From NCBI GenBank assembly GCA_008711295.1, contig VUYV01000323.1, positions 7,244 through 71,243 on the forward strand: a stretch of DNA of 64,000 nt, written 5' to 3'. The notes beneath the pieces are model-generated. The model was not told where the DNA came from, did no database searches, and worked only from the letters and a program-made list of their open reading frames with translations. The position numbers were made by a program, and so were the translations under genes. Origin of the DNA: Anarhynchus alexandrinus. Lineage: Eukaryota; Chordata; Aves; Charadriiformes; Charadriidae. Positions 9,881 to 21,756 of this stretch are shown here, one piece after another; the first letter of the stretch is position 1; every line of letters begins with the position of its first letter.

Positions 9881-12156
9881 GAGGGCAGCAGCGACTACTG
9901 GGGCTGCAGTGTGCAGGAGCCACAGGTGTACCCCCACAAGCCCTTGGAACGGCCTGACAGAGGCGACCACAGCACTTCAGGGATCCCAGGCTCCCTGGAT
10001 GCAAAAGAGCCACAGACGACCCGGAAAAAACCTGCTCTGCAGACCTCAAAACACCTCCACAGGCACACAGAATCAGGGGAAGAGCCCCCTGCACCATAAA
10101 GCATAAATGCAGATATGTCCTGCACCCTGGCGTAGCCCCAGTGAGGAAGCAGCTCTGCCTCGTGGCCAGCATGACCACAGGCTCATAAACCCACCCGCAG
10201 ACAGTTAACTTCCCCACCTGTCTGACAGACAGATGCCACGACCAGGGGAAGAGGGATGGGTAGGGTAACACAGGCATAACAGCCTCTACCCTCACATGCA
10301 GACGTTGATGCATGTGCACTCATCTATGAACACTGGTACAGCTGACAACACAGACGCCAGCATGGGAAAAGGCACTGTGCAGTAATCCTGCAGGCACGCG
10401 CAGACACTCCCCTCAGCACCACAATGTACCCAACAGCCCACATGCACACACACAACTTCCCTGCTCCTCCACAAACCCCCCCANCAAGACGCCACTACAG
10501 ACCTAAGCAACCCAGCCCAGCCTACATCGCACCAACTGAACAACCTGCTCAGGTAACTCTACTCACCCCTTGGAGCTTCTGCTTGCAGCCTCCATCCTTC
10601 CTCACACCCTTCCTACTCCTCCTGTACCCAAAGGTCTGATGGTGCCCCACTAGAGCAGGTGTGATTCATGAAGAGAGCTGACTAATGAATCCAGAAGCTG
10701 CTGTTGGTTTCAATGCACTTTTTTTTCTTTCCTTTCCTTTCTAGGCCAGGCCAAATGGAAGTGCTGCCAGGAGAGACAGCTGACTGACCGTAGGCAGCCA
10801 GAATAACACTGTAGGGAGCACGCTACGTTGCGAGAAATCACGCCTTGCAGAGAGGCAAGGGACTACACTCTGCTCCCTTCTGCCCCTGACACAGCCCCAC
10901 ACTCAGCCAACAGAACATTGCTGTGCAGCAGTGCTTGGGGACTGCAGAGTTGATGCGGTGCTGCTGCAGGCAGCAAGGAGGACCCCAATACAGTTTTGAG
11001 CATAGTGGGAAGCACATCAGCTTCCAGCAGGGGCTGTGTTGGAGTTAAGCAGGCTGGGAGCCACCTGGGTGAGCCTCACTCTTTCCCCTGATGTAATCCA
11101 ACATCGGCGTTCACTGACAAAAAAGTGAAGTCGAGGGCTAGCTTGTGCTTGCCTTACTGCAATGGGAAAAGGAAATGTTGGTGAACCTGGAGGAGCGATG
11201 CATCCTCTGCTGGGTCTCTGAATGGTCTGTGCCTCAGTCCCAGCTGTGTCCGGCCATCCATCCTGTTCTGGGCACGGGACCGAGGACGCAGAGGACCATG
11301 TGCGCGCCAAGAGGCTGACTCCAACTGATGAAGGGAGATAAAGAGACATCTGCAGTCGTATAGGTTTGGGGGCAGGATTGTGGGTTGTTTGCAGTTGTTG
11401 TGAGTATTGGAGCATTGTTTGGGGGTGGACTTAAGGGGAATGAAGGCAGGACTGGGGATGGTGGGGTTATAGCAGGCTTCAGGGGTGCCATCAGAGACAT
11501 TGGTGGTCTCGCACAGACCTTAGGGGGAGTTTTGAGATTGTAGGAAGGAGCTGGTTCAGGTTTGGGGGGCAGTTTTGGGGTCTAGGGACTTCAGAGGTTG
11601 TTGGTGGTCTTGGGGCAGGTTTTGGTAACTAGGGGCTTTGGGGGTTGGTTTGAGTGGCACCTGCAGAGCCTTCAGGCTGACTGAGCAGCAGGTGTGGACT
11701 ATCTACCAGAGGGGTTCTAAGTGCATGTGGGTGAGAGTGCCTTGGCTACTACCTGTAGCTATTGACATTGCAGGACAAGTCCTGGGGGACTCCAGAAGCA
11801 GCATTGTCTGCAAGGACATTGCAGGGGACCCCAGTGGACACATCAGGGACCTCGTTGGAGAAGAAAAGCCCACACCCCTTATTCCTTCGGACCCATCTCC
11901 CATTTCTTTCCACGTGAGTTTGTCACAGAGCAGCCCTTGCCAAGATCTAGCCCTACTCACCCCTCACTCGCCCAGCACACAGGGCCCTCCCCACACTGTT
12001 TGCCACCCCTTCTAGGCACCTTCTATACTTACGTACTTTCTTAGAAATACATCACTGAAATGAACAAATCAGGTCACATTGTTTCTCTTCCAAGTTTTTG
12101 GTCCTAAGAGGACTACCCGGCAAAAGAAAAAAAAAATCTACCCAGCCTGGTCTCAC
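9881..12156. other. GC-rich spacer between islands
   Basis: No recognised gene. A G-rich, T-interrupted stretch at about 11340-11660 could form G-quadruplexes on the plus strand. A candidate plus-strand exon at 11825-11913 is open for 29 codons (entry phase 1, exit phase 0) with a donor CAC/GTGAGT but a mediocre acceptor. There is a single N at 10484. Confidence 0.45.
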
Positions 12157-12222
12157 CTTAGTTGGTGCCTCCAGTCTGTACATGGGTGTGCGGGTGCTCC
12201 CTGGCTGTTGAGGCATGGAGGC
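12157..12222 (-). CDS. candidate 66-bp internal exon, unknown gene
   Basis: On the minus strand an excellent acceptor (cccttcaaatcctcag, at the end of a very long pyrimidine tract) opens a 66-bp exon of exactly 22 codons, phase 0 at both ends, closed by a donor ACTAAG followed by GTGAGA. The peptide begins ASMPQQPGST and ends RLEAPTK and is polar with several prolines. The CpG island at 12570-12780 lies just upstream in this orientation and could hold the first exon, although I could not find a strong donor there. No family is recognised. It could be a pseudo-exon created by the pyrimidine tract. Confidence 0.3.
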
Positions 12223-12223
12223 C

Positions 12224-12565
12224 TGAGGATTTGAAGGGAGGGGTGACAGAAAGGGGGAAAAGGGAGGAAAAAAGAAAAAAGAAAAGAAAGAGGGATGGGA
12301 GGGACAAGGGAAGGTGAATTTGTAAGACAGCCAGGAAGGGGGAAGAAGAAGAAATGGGGACAAGTGTGAGAGCAAAGGAGAGAAGGTGGAAGGAGAGAGA
12401 CAAAAGGATGGCAGGCAAAATGGAAGTCAGGCAGGGAAAGGAAACAAGGACAGAAGAAATCAAGTGGGGAAGGGGTGGGGAGAAGAAGGGAAAAGAAGAG
12501 GGCAAAAAAGCAGGTGGGAAGCGAAAAAAAGAGAGAACGAGAGGGAGAGTGAGGGGAAATGAGCT
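12224..12565. repeat. polypurine tract (GA-rich), ~340 bp
   Basis: The plus strand is almost entirely A and G, in irregular GGGA, AAAG and GAGA blocks, with few pyrimidine interruptions. Such mirror-like purine tracts can form triplex DNA. Read on the minus strand it is an unbroken pyrimidine tract running into the candidate acceptor at 12223. Confidence 0.85.
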
Positions 12566-12785
12566 ACCGGGAGAGAAACCCGCGGGACCGAGGGCAGGGA
12601 AGGCCGCCCCGCAGCGTCGGGGCAGCGCGGCGGCGCCGACGGCCCCGGGAGGGCGCGCCCCCCCCCCCGCCCCCGCCGGGGNTGCTCCGCGGCTTGCGAG
12701 GGTGCGAGGGGGCTCGGGCCGTGTGCGGGGCAGTGCCTCGGCCTCCGCCTGGCTGCTTGCGGCCGTGCAGCGCAACAGGAAGAAG
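12566..12785. promoter_or_regulatory. small CpG island
   Basis: About 220 bp very dense in CpG, with a C-run at 12658-12668 and an N at 12682. Orientation is unclear: the minus-strand exon at 12157-12222 is one possible partner. On the plus strand a donor-like GGGAAGG/GTAAGG at about 13001 is another. Confidence 0.6.
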
Positions 12786-15700
12786 AACGACCTTTGTGAT
12801 AACTCTGAAGACAAGGGGAGGGTCTGGGATCGTTTTTAAGCGATTCTAAGGGAAGATTTGTTCACAGTTGGAGGATGATAATGTCGTTTGAGAATGTCTT
12901 TGAGAAATCAGGATGGGATGCCATGACAAAATGCTGGCTGCGTGTCTCAAGACGGTGACAGATGGGTCTCAGTCTGGAACTTGGTGGGAGATGCTGGGAA
13001 GGGTAAGGAAGGGAATAAAGAAAGTCTCCAGGAGCAGCGGTGTAGCTGTGGCCGAGGGGTGCCAGAGCTTTGAAGGCAGGAAGGGATCATGCTTCCAGGG
13101 TGGTCTTCTAGTGCTCTGAGGTATTAGGTGTCAGGGCGCGAGGTTTGACCCACCTCCTGCTTGAAAAGTTGTTTCTTTTCTGCTCTGCTGCACTGTAGGC
13201 TGCAAGTTAGATGCTCATTTCCTAAGTGGTAAGCTAAAAACACCAGTGTTGCTGTGACCGTAGCTCAACTCTAAAGCAGGTGTCCCAAATTAGATCTCTG
13301 CACTGTTGTCTGATGTGGTGTCTCCTATGCAGAGAGATTCTTACTTTTTTTAATGGATACCAGCACTAATGCTGTGCAGGATGCGTGCTTGCTGGACATC
13401 TCTGTTAATTAAATTCAAAGTATAGACTGAAAATATGTATGCCAAGTGGAAGCCAAGCATCAAAAGTGACTTCAACCTTTATCTTGAAGAGACAATAAGG
13501 CAACAAGAAGTTCTAATGTCTTTTTCAGTGTTTTGAGATTCTTGTTGTTTCTCATTACAAATCAGCTTGTCATTTTGCAGTCCTGCTGCTGACACGAAGT
13601 TTGTGGAGGAAGAAATTAAGACCTTCGAAGGTGTGTGTCATGCTACGCTGACTTTTTGGTCGTCCACTCAAACTCTATAAATATTTCTTCTGTCACACTG
13701 CCTGTCTCACAGGGTTACTGTGACAGCATTCCTGACTAGATTTTGTGAAAAACTTGTGCAAAAAAACCCATATCAAGTTAGTGCAGAGAAGAAATATGTT
13801 AAATAGTTTCTAAAGTAAGACACAGCCTAAAAAGAAAATAAAATAGCTCTTTTCAATAGAGGTGAGCGGTCTGGTAGACATGCTAGGGCTTTTTATCACA
13901 CAGTGCTGTAAGCATTTTGAATTTACTGTCAGTTGTTGACGAGGCTCTGCTTAGAAGCTCTTCCTTTGTGTTTGACTTTGAGGTTGCTGTTATTTTAATA
14001 TGTTGTTCGCTTGCACCATCTTTGGCGCTTAGGAAATGTACCATAAAAATTTTGTTCCTCATGTAATACTTTTCTTTATCTCCCCTTCAGAAATATAAGC
14101 ATAAGGAAATGATCACAGTCAGTTGGGTTGAATAAGCTCAAAACCACTGCCTCCACACCCTCTCCAAAAAGCTAGTCCTGCACAGAAATACGCCTCATAT
14201 TCCATCAGATGTTCTTCCTTTCCCCTCCTTCCGTGTTTGTCCCTGATCAGACAGCTCAGACCAGTCCTCGCCATGCTCCAACTCTGCTCACGCTTCACCT
14301 ACCCAGAACACAGGGCTCTCCCCTACCTGATGTGCCAACAGCCTGCTTGTGGCCCCACTGCCTCCTCACAGCTCTGTGTCTGCGTTTGCAGGACCAAAGT
14401 GCACTGGCCCATATTGGGAAGGAACCTCAGACCAGAAAGGGAGAATAAAAGCTGGGGAGGATCAAATAGGCCATCCAGGCTAACCTCAGGCTGCCTGCAG
14501 CTATTGCTGGGCGCTGTCATCCTCCCCCTTATTTAGCACCTTCTGGCAGAGTCATCCTCAGTGGGTGGACAAGAGAAATCCTGGTGACAAAGAGGAATGT
14601 GCTTGCCGTAGCTCTTATCCGCCACAGGCAAGGGAAAACTCACCCCAGGCTCGGGCAGGGTTCAGAATCAGCAGACTGACTAGTCAAAGACAAGACAGCT
14701 GATTGACAGATACCTATTGCTGGTATAAATGGGTTCCAGGACAGAATTGAGAGTATATGTTACCACATCTAAGGAAGAAAAGATATTACAGAGAACATTC
14801 CTAACTACATGCAATTCCTTAACTATAGATATTGCAAACAACTATACAAGGTATGTAGAGAAAGCTAATGAGAACAACCATACTGGCTATGCAGAGCAGA
14901 ACACTTAGGGATACTTGTTCCTACCACAAAGCAATTCTCTTTAGGAAAAAAAAAACCATCAAACAACACAGTAGCTTTTATGATCTTACGTAAGCTGACA
15001 CTTTCAACTTGAAGTTGAAACAGAAAATACCCATACCTTTATGTGCATGTTTGTAATAGGTAACATCCCAAATTCAATATGATAAAAAAATTAGGTGAGG
15101 ATTTTTTTTATGGGTAACTAACTGTATGGTACTTTGTAGTATAGGCTTAGGGAAGTCTCACAGTACTCCTGTATTACCAGAAACACAAAAAAAGACATTG
15201 TGATAAACATAAAAATAAAAGCCAAGTTATGACCGAATGACACGACTGACGAAAGACAAAGAATTCTGATAGACCCAGTAATTTTCTGATGGTTCTTTCC
15301 CTCAAAACAATTACTTCATTTTACACAAAGCAGCAGCATCCAGCTTCAACAGCTAAACTCGACAGGCATTTTTGCCTCCTGGGGTTTTCCAGGGGTTATT
15401 TTGACTAACTGATAAAGCCTGTAGTGTTATGAAATTAAGTCACATTAAATGAACTGAACAGAGAGCATTAATCTGCGTAAATTACTTCCAACAATTAGAA
15501 AGCCATGGCTGTAGCAAAGTCAGACAATAGTGTCCATCAGAGAACAGAAATATAATGCCATGTATAACCTCCTTTCTCTTGCACCCTACATACAGCTCAA
15601 GGAAGGTTTCTGTTCTACTGTGACAGAATTTAGAAAATATTTACTGGATCTCCGATAGAGTAGATGCCTAGCCTTCCCTATTCTGTTATCCATAAGTGCC

Positions 15701-15797
15701 TGGGATCATGGATGAAAACACAACTTTTCTTTTGGAGAACCCTGAATTCCAGCTGAGGAAGAAGGTATGGGAAGAGAAGAGAAACACATAGCATTCT
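12786..15797. other. gene-free stretch, transition to AT-rich DNA
   Basis: GC content falls over the first kilobase and stays low. A possible minus-strand exon at about 13154-13199 has a moderate acceptor. No repeat element or convincing gene was identified. Confidence 0.45.
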
Positions 15798-15904
15798 TTT
15801 ATTTGTTTTGAACAACTGCTATTGGAAGTTAAACCTAACTGGTTACATTCCTTGTGCATATTTACAAGCTTTTTTGGCAGAGATGGTGCCATTTGCAGTA
15901 ACAT
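15798..15904 (-). CDS. candidate 3' terminal exon (stop and poly(A) signal)
   Basis: On the minus strand an acceptor (accactgtacag) at 15905 enters in phase 1, the exit phase of the exon at 16952-17093. The frame runs about 20 codons (VTANGTISAKKA...) to a TAA at 15845-15843. An AATAAA lies 40 bases further on (15803-15798), followed by a T/GT-rich stretch as expected downstream of cleavage. A second acceptor 17 bases upstream (ttatttcttccag, exon edge 15921) is also phase 1, uses another frame and stays open for 78 codons to a TAA at 15688-15686, but has no obvious poly(A) signal. Which is used, if either, cannot be decided from sequence. Confidence 0.3.
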
Positions 15905-16255
15905 CTGTACAGTGGTAAGGCCTGGAAGAAATAAGTCATTGTGCATTTAGGCTGGAGATAATATGGAAATAGGAGAAGTTTCCACAGTTAAAAACCTCCT
16001 GTTCTCCCCAGTCCTCTTCTGAGATGTTTCTCCTGTATTTCAGCCATCCAGTCAACTGCATTGAATACGTGCTTCTAGTCTGTTTATAACACTGCTGGAA
16101 CACTGAATTTCCACCTATTCCCATGTTCTCAGTGTTCCTGACACCCGCTTACTTTGCTAAAAAAGTATCTGCTGCCTCCGGTGTTTGCAGTCACACTGAT
16201 TCTCCTTCCTCTTTTGAATGCGCATGGAAAATGGATCTCTCTATTCTGCTAAAAA

Positions 16256-16505
16256 TAGAATCATAGAATTGTCTGAGTTGGAAGGGACCTTTAAGATCAT
16301 CGAGTCGAACCGTTAACCTAGCAGTGCCAAGTTTACCACTAAACCATGTCCCAAAGCATCACATCTACACATCTTTTAAATACCTCTGGGGATGGTGACT
16401 CAACCACTTCCCTGGGCAGCCTGTTCCAACGCTTGATAACCCTTTCGGTGAAGAAATTTTTCCTAATATCCAATCTAAACCTCCCCTGGCACAACTTGAG
16501 CCCCT
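16256..16505 (-). mobile_element. CR1 LINE 3' fragment
   Basis: The 3' end is at the left (AGAATCATAGAAT followed by GTTGGAAGGGACC). It includes the last part of ORF2, with sequence corresponding to the LGCPGKW/ITERV region, and ends abruptly near 16505, which is 5' truncation as usual for CR1. It is very similar to the copy at 23391-23820, which lies in the opposite orientation. Confidence 0.93.
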
Positions 16506-16951
16506 CAATAGTTCCCTCATTTTATAAAGATGCATCAGATAGACAAACAACCCTTGCTTAGATAGCCCTTATTTTTTCCTACAGTGACCATGCTTTAGTG
16601 ACTTTTATTTCAGGCAGCATTTCCATTTCAATTATTTACCATCAAAAGGCTTTTTTTTTTTTTCCCCAAACTGAATCCATAGTGCACCACAGAGTTAAAA
16701 AAAGAAAGCCTCTTATTATTGTCCGTCTTCATTATCTATACGGCCCATATTCACAGAAAATTAAACATCTCAGCACATCAGTATAGACTCTGGGAAGTCA
16801 TGCGTGTTATTTATCTTATTATCAGAAAATGATTTTGAGATGCATTTACAGGAAGGTCCCATACGATAACTCCTTTGAGTAAGTGTGTGTTTCTCCACTG
16901 AGTTTCTCTCAATTACCAGGGACAGAGAGTTTAGCAGTTAAATATACTTAC

Positions 16952-17093
16952 CTATTAGGCAGATTATAATATCAAGTGTTGCAATATTAAGTCGGTCCTC
17001 CTCCCTTCTTTTTGGACTGTCAGTAAAACACAGCAATGCTACTGAGCACTGCCCCTCATGCTTTGTGGCCTTGAACAAACCTCCCTGTTTGTC
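16952..17093 (-). CDS. candidate 142-bp internal exon, unknown gene
   Basis: The minus strand shows a textbook acceptor (gtttttcttcgctccacacag) and a textbook donor (CTAATAG followed by GTAAGTAT). Only one of three frames is open: 47 codons from DKQGGLFKAT to DIIICLI, entry phase 0 and exit phase 1. The peptide has a charged middle (SPKRREEDRL) and a hydrophobic end. Two CR1 copies of the same orientation flank it; the right-hand one ends about 22 bases before the acceptor. Phase fits exon 22658-22700 upstream and the terminal exon at 15904 downstream. I do not recognise the family. This is the best single exon candidate in the AT-rich part. Confidence 0.42.
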
Positions 17094-17117
17094 CTGTGTG
17101 GAGCGAAGAAAAACATA

Positions 17118-18092
17118 TAGAATCATAGAATCATAGAGGTTGGAAGGGACCTTTAAGATCATCAAGTCCAACCATTAACCTAACCTGACAAAACCACTTC
17201 TAAACCATGTCCCCAAGTACCATGTCTACCCTTTTTTTAAACACGTCCAGAGATGGTGAATCCACCACCTCCCTGGGCAGCCTATTCCAATGTTTGATAA
17301 CCCTTTCAGTGAAAAAATTTTTCCTAATATCCAATCTAAACCTCGCCTGGCATAACTTGAACCCATTTCCTCTCGTCCTATCACTTGTCACCAGGAAGAA
17401 GAGGTCAGACCCCACCTCTCTACAACCTCCTTTCAGGTAGTTGTAGAAAGAGATAAGGTCTCCCCTCAGCCTCCTCTTCTCCAGGCTAAACAACCCCAGT
17501 TCCCTCAGTTGTTCCTCATAAGACTTGTCCTCCAGATCCCTCGCCAGCTTCATTGCCCTTCTCTGGACACACTCCAACACCTCAATGTGTTTCTTGTAGT
17601 GAGGGACCCAAAACAGAACACAGTGCTCGAGGTGGGGCCTCACCAGTGCCGAGTGCAGGGGGGTGATCACTGCCCCAGTCCTGCTCACCACACTATTCCT
17701 GATACAGGCCAGGATGATGTTGGCCTTCTTGGCCACCTGGGCACACTGCTGGCTCTTGTTCAGCTGGCTGTCCACCCACACCCCCAGGTCCTTCGCCGCC
17801 AGGCAGCTTTCCAGCCACTCTGCCCCAAGCATGTAGCATCCATGGGGTTGGTGTGACCCAAGTGCAGGACCCGGCACTTGGCCTTATTGGACCTCACACC
17901 ATTGGCCTCGGCCCATGGATCCAGCCTGTCCAGATCCCTCTGCAGAGCCATCCTACCCTCCCCCAGATCAACACACCCGCCTAGCTTAGTGTCATCTGTG
18001 AACTTACTGAGGGTGCATTTGATCCCCTTGTCCATGTCATTGATAAAGATATTAAAGAGAACCGGCCCCAGCACCGAGCCCTGGGGAACACC
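17118..18092 (-). mobile_element. CR1 LINE, 5'-truncated, ~975 bp
   Basis: This is the longest CR1 copy in the window. The 3' terminus at the left has two CATAGAAT octamers. The body covers the C-terminal half of ORF2 and is cut off on the right inside the reverse transcriptase domain, just before the VPQGSVLGP motif ends against unique DNA. No target duplication is evident, as is usual for CR1. It sits in the putative intron between exons 16952-17093 and 22658-22700. Confidence 0.95.
17200..18092 (-). pseudogene. CR1 ORF2 reverse transcriptase remnant
   Basis: The upstream part (right) shows [13 protein letters not shown], then INDMDKG, then FTDDTKLGG (the catalytic FADD box with Ala changed to Thr), and then the [12 protein letters not shown] region. 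A frameshift near 17820-17840 moves translation to a second frame, which continues with [30 protein letters not shown], the [13 protein letters not shown] motif, KRRLRGDLI, and the [21 protein letters not shown] end. The endonuclease and N-terminal palm are missing. It is not functional: truncated and frameshifted. Confidence 0.9.
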
Positions 18093-19851
18093 ATATATGC
18101 AATATGACAGACCCAAGTATCCAAAAGAAAAGTGAAAAGTCCTCAGGTCTTACACATACTATCAGAATAATCTTTCCAAAAGCAGGAAATAATCTTCCAA
18201 CAGAGGAAAAAGCCAGTGGATTTATCCAAATGCTTTCAGTAGATGCTCAGCTCCATCCGCCAGTAAGCAATATCCCTAAACTGGTAGTCTGAGAAGAAAA
18301 ACCTCTGTTATGATAGCATTTTTCATTCTGATCACCAGAAAGTTTGTGCTGAATGTTGAAGACAAAAACAAAGCCTTCATTGAGGCAAATATGGAGAGTG
18401 CCTCATTCATGAGAGAAGGAGAAAAGGAATCAGGAAGATAATATGACATTTTGCAGGCATGCAAATCTCACTGAATAGCAGTGCAAGAGCACTCTTCTGA
18501 AATATTATCCGTAGTAAATTGCCTGCACACAGTCTATTCACAGATGTCTTTGCTCTGCCAATCTAAAGGAGCTATTCTCTCAGTAGTTCAAGAGTAAATA
18601 CACACTTGTGACGCATCCAGATATCACTGCCTGCATTCAAGTATCCATCATACAAAAACACTCTTGAGTTCAGCAAGGCACTCTCAGGCACAGAATTTTT
18701 TTGGTTCTTAAAGGTCAGTAATGAGAGCTTCATTTCACTGTTCTGTGCTGAGGATTTTTTCTATGCAAAGCTCTAGTGTCATCTGAGAGAGCGGTACAGA
18801 ACCAGCTCTCCCAGCTGTAGAAGTAATAGTTTTAAGTCAACAACCTCTGTCTGCTCAAAACCAGCTGTGACATGGCCCTCAAATGACAGAATCCATCTCA
18901 AAAAATTCACTAGGCTATCTGTTCTGTAAGACCAAATCCCTAGACTGTTACAGCTTTCAATGGAAAATGCGAGCTGTTCACCAATAGGTCACTCTTCCAA
19001 TTCTGAATAATTTCAGTTACATCTAGAAATAATTATAAAAGGTGGTTCTAGCATGGCAAAAACAAATACACTTCATAAATTCACTTAGGATTCAGTGAGC
19101 CTGAGGCAAAGTGATCAGGATAAGAAGAATGTGTCTTAGGCAGTGTCTTCAGTTCTCCAACATCCAAGCACAAGGGTATCTGAAGCTCTTTGCTTAAGCT
19201 TCTGTTGCATTTTTAAGTCTTTGAAGGGCCTGCTGCATTCTGTAGCACTACAGCTAAATTTGAGGTTTCTTGACACATTATTGTTGAGTGCGTTGGGAAG
19301 GATGTTTCTTTGTGTAAACATGTATGCATACGTCCTCCCATGCTGTCCTCAAAGGGACATATCTTCTACATTAAGGGGCTTGTGTAAGATACAGTTCAGT
19401 ATCTTTGAATAACTGAAGAAAAATGTAAGAAGTAGATTGTGAAAACTTGTGGGTATTTCATCATCCAGTTTGTACCTAGAATTACTAAAATTACATGACT
19501 CAGCATGAGGAAGAAATGGACAATTTGAATGCCTGGAGAAAAGTGGGCCAACCACCACGTGTCACTAGTATGGCTCACTGTTAGTAGGAAATACGGTTTG
19601 GGGCAAAGGCATTGACTATAGCCATGTTTCATTTTTAAACATTGGCTCGCTACATGTGGCCAGAGAATAGAAGGTCATTGGAATTTCAACTTCAAATTCA
19701 ATCAATTAATCCCTTCAGCCCAATTAACTGATTGCAAGTTAGAAACATGAATAAAACCCTGCATTGTGTAGAAAAATCACTACAGCATAGCTGCCATAAA
19801 CTTGAACTACTTACATTCATAGAAATGTATTGGAACCTTATCTGTGTTTGT
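18093..19851. other. unique AT-rich DNA, nothing recognised
   Basis: No repeat, exon or regulatory motif could be supported in this stretch. Confidence 0.5.
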
Positions 19852-19960
19852 TCTTAGAATGATAGGAAAATTCAGGTTGGAAAGGACATAAAGACGTCTC
19901 TAGGCTTCTGCTCGAAGGAGGGTCAGGAATAAGGTCAGACCAAGTTACTCAGAGCTCATG
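19852..19960 (-). mobile_element. old CR1 3' fragment
   Basis: AATGATAGGAAAATTCAGG and GTTGGAAAGGACAT are followed by a diverged body with CTCGAAGGAGGGTCAG and CAAGTTACTCAGAG, matching the 3' UTR layout of an older CR1 subfamily (3' end to the left). It is heavily diverged. Confidence 0.7.
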
Positions 19961-21756
19961 AAAAGGAATTCAAGAAAGTAACCTCTAAATGAAAACCAAG
20001 GGGCAAAATATCCCTTCCCCTTTGATTCCACCACTGCCACTGCTTAAAAGACTGTAGAGAAATAACCTTAGAAGTACATTTCCAGCAGTCATTTGTCACC
20101 TGATTAATTTATTTGGTTTCAAATTATACAAAATCCCTTATAAAGGAAGTCTTATGTATTAATAGGAGAACAGAGTTAACGTCTGGGGGAAAAAAAGAAA
20201 TACAGCTTGCTATTATTCTTGCCCTTTATTAAAATTATCTAATGCTGACAAATTTGAAAAGTGATCTTTTGTCTCTCAGTTTTGATGACAAAGTACTGCT
20301 TAATAGCTTTTTTCATATACTAAATGCTTTAGACAGCAGCATGAAAGTACAATAGAAAATTAAAGATTTGTATTTGTGACAACTGTTGCTTTAAAGCACA
20401 GCCCTTTGAGGAAATAATCTGAATTCTGTTTCAAACTGATGTGCTGTAGTAGCGTGTTTCGGAAATGGTAAGTGGGGTGAGAACCTGCCTACTTTGTACT
20501 AGATCCCTTTTGACAAGCATCCCAAAGATTGCTGTTTCAGAGCACAAATGCGAAAGACTGAAGCACATGAGGGACATGCTCTATTGCCTCCATAGTATGG
20601 GGAAGCAGGGATTTGCCCTTCTCATCTAATTTTTGGCACCCAGCATTGGTGTTCCAATACATATAATCAATGCTAAGAGGTTTTGTTTGGAATAAAATCT
20701 ATTTGCACAGGAGCACAACTGCTTTCTGCTCTGCATGGTTCCCTGTAAGTAGGACTGTTCCTTTCTTGATGCTCTTGTAGCTTAAAGCACTAACAAACAG
20801 GATATTATAGAAATGGAATTGGACAAATTGCTTAACTTCTGACTCACAGGCTCTGGAATTATCTGCATCTCCACATGCACTGCAAACCGGTCCAAACAAA
20901 TGAAGTCTGGTGAAACAGCACGTTATATGGCCAAAGTATTATCCTCATTTTAAAAGAAAATTAAGTGGTAACGCTGCATCTCTTTCATGAGTTGTTATTT
21001 CAGAGTCAGATAAGGGAGGTCAATTTGTCAAAGCCCGTGATAGAGAGTTTGGAGGGCTCCCAATAGTTAGCAGCTATTTGGCAAACTATTTAAAATTTGG
21101 CAGTTAAATGGGTAACTCTTGGGTGGTGGACAATGAACAGGAGGGAGAGCTCACACATCTCATACTGATCCAAGTTATTTGTAAGAAACCACACTGGACT
21201 GAATTCACCTCTGGCATGAATAGGAATACTTTTATAGAGCATAATGCAGTAACAAAACAGTTGATCTTTTTCTCTGTTGTGAGCCGAGTTGATTGTGCTC
21301 AAAGAACATTCACTGTACTACTCTTCCGTGGCCTGACTCTCATTCATACCAATTTATACTTTTACCTTTCATGGTACCCTCTGGCAATGGAACATCTATT
21401 ATACTTCAGTTTGCTTGTTTTAATCACCTACCAAACAATTTAGATGGGAGCTTGTATTTCTTGAACAAGAATTACAGAAATAATCGCTCCCCACTTTTAC
21501 CTTCTCTGGGTTCACTGACTTAACTGTCCCTGTCTCATAGCTCTGATCATCCTTGTCATTGATCCTGTACAGCTTTCTTAGTTCTGAAATATTATTTTTA
21601 AGATGGGCCACCCATTATTATTGCACACGATGTTCAAGACAAGGACATTCAAGGAACTATAAATATCTAAAACCTAAAGTTTAGAAAAGGACCAATGTTA
21701 CTCTGTAGCTTGGCTTCCCGGGGGGACACAGGCTTGAGCGGACAATGAGTCCTTTC
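19961..21756. other. unique AT-rich DNA, nothing recognised
   Basis: No feature could be supported. ORFs here are short and low in information. Confidence 0.5.

Noticed and set aside
12158..12814. 218-codon minus-strand ORF
   Set aside because: Most of it is the translated pyrimidine tract (Ser/Phe/Leu/Pro repeats) and CpG-island sequence, and it contains an unresolved base. It is a composition artefact.
15936..16124. 62-codon minus-strand ORF with protein-like composition
   Set aside because: No convincing donor follows it and it does not fit the phase of the neighbouring exons.
17509..17856. 115-codon plus-strand ORF
   Set aside because: It is the antisense of the CR1 reverse-transcriptase remnant.
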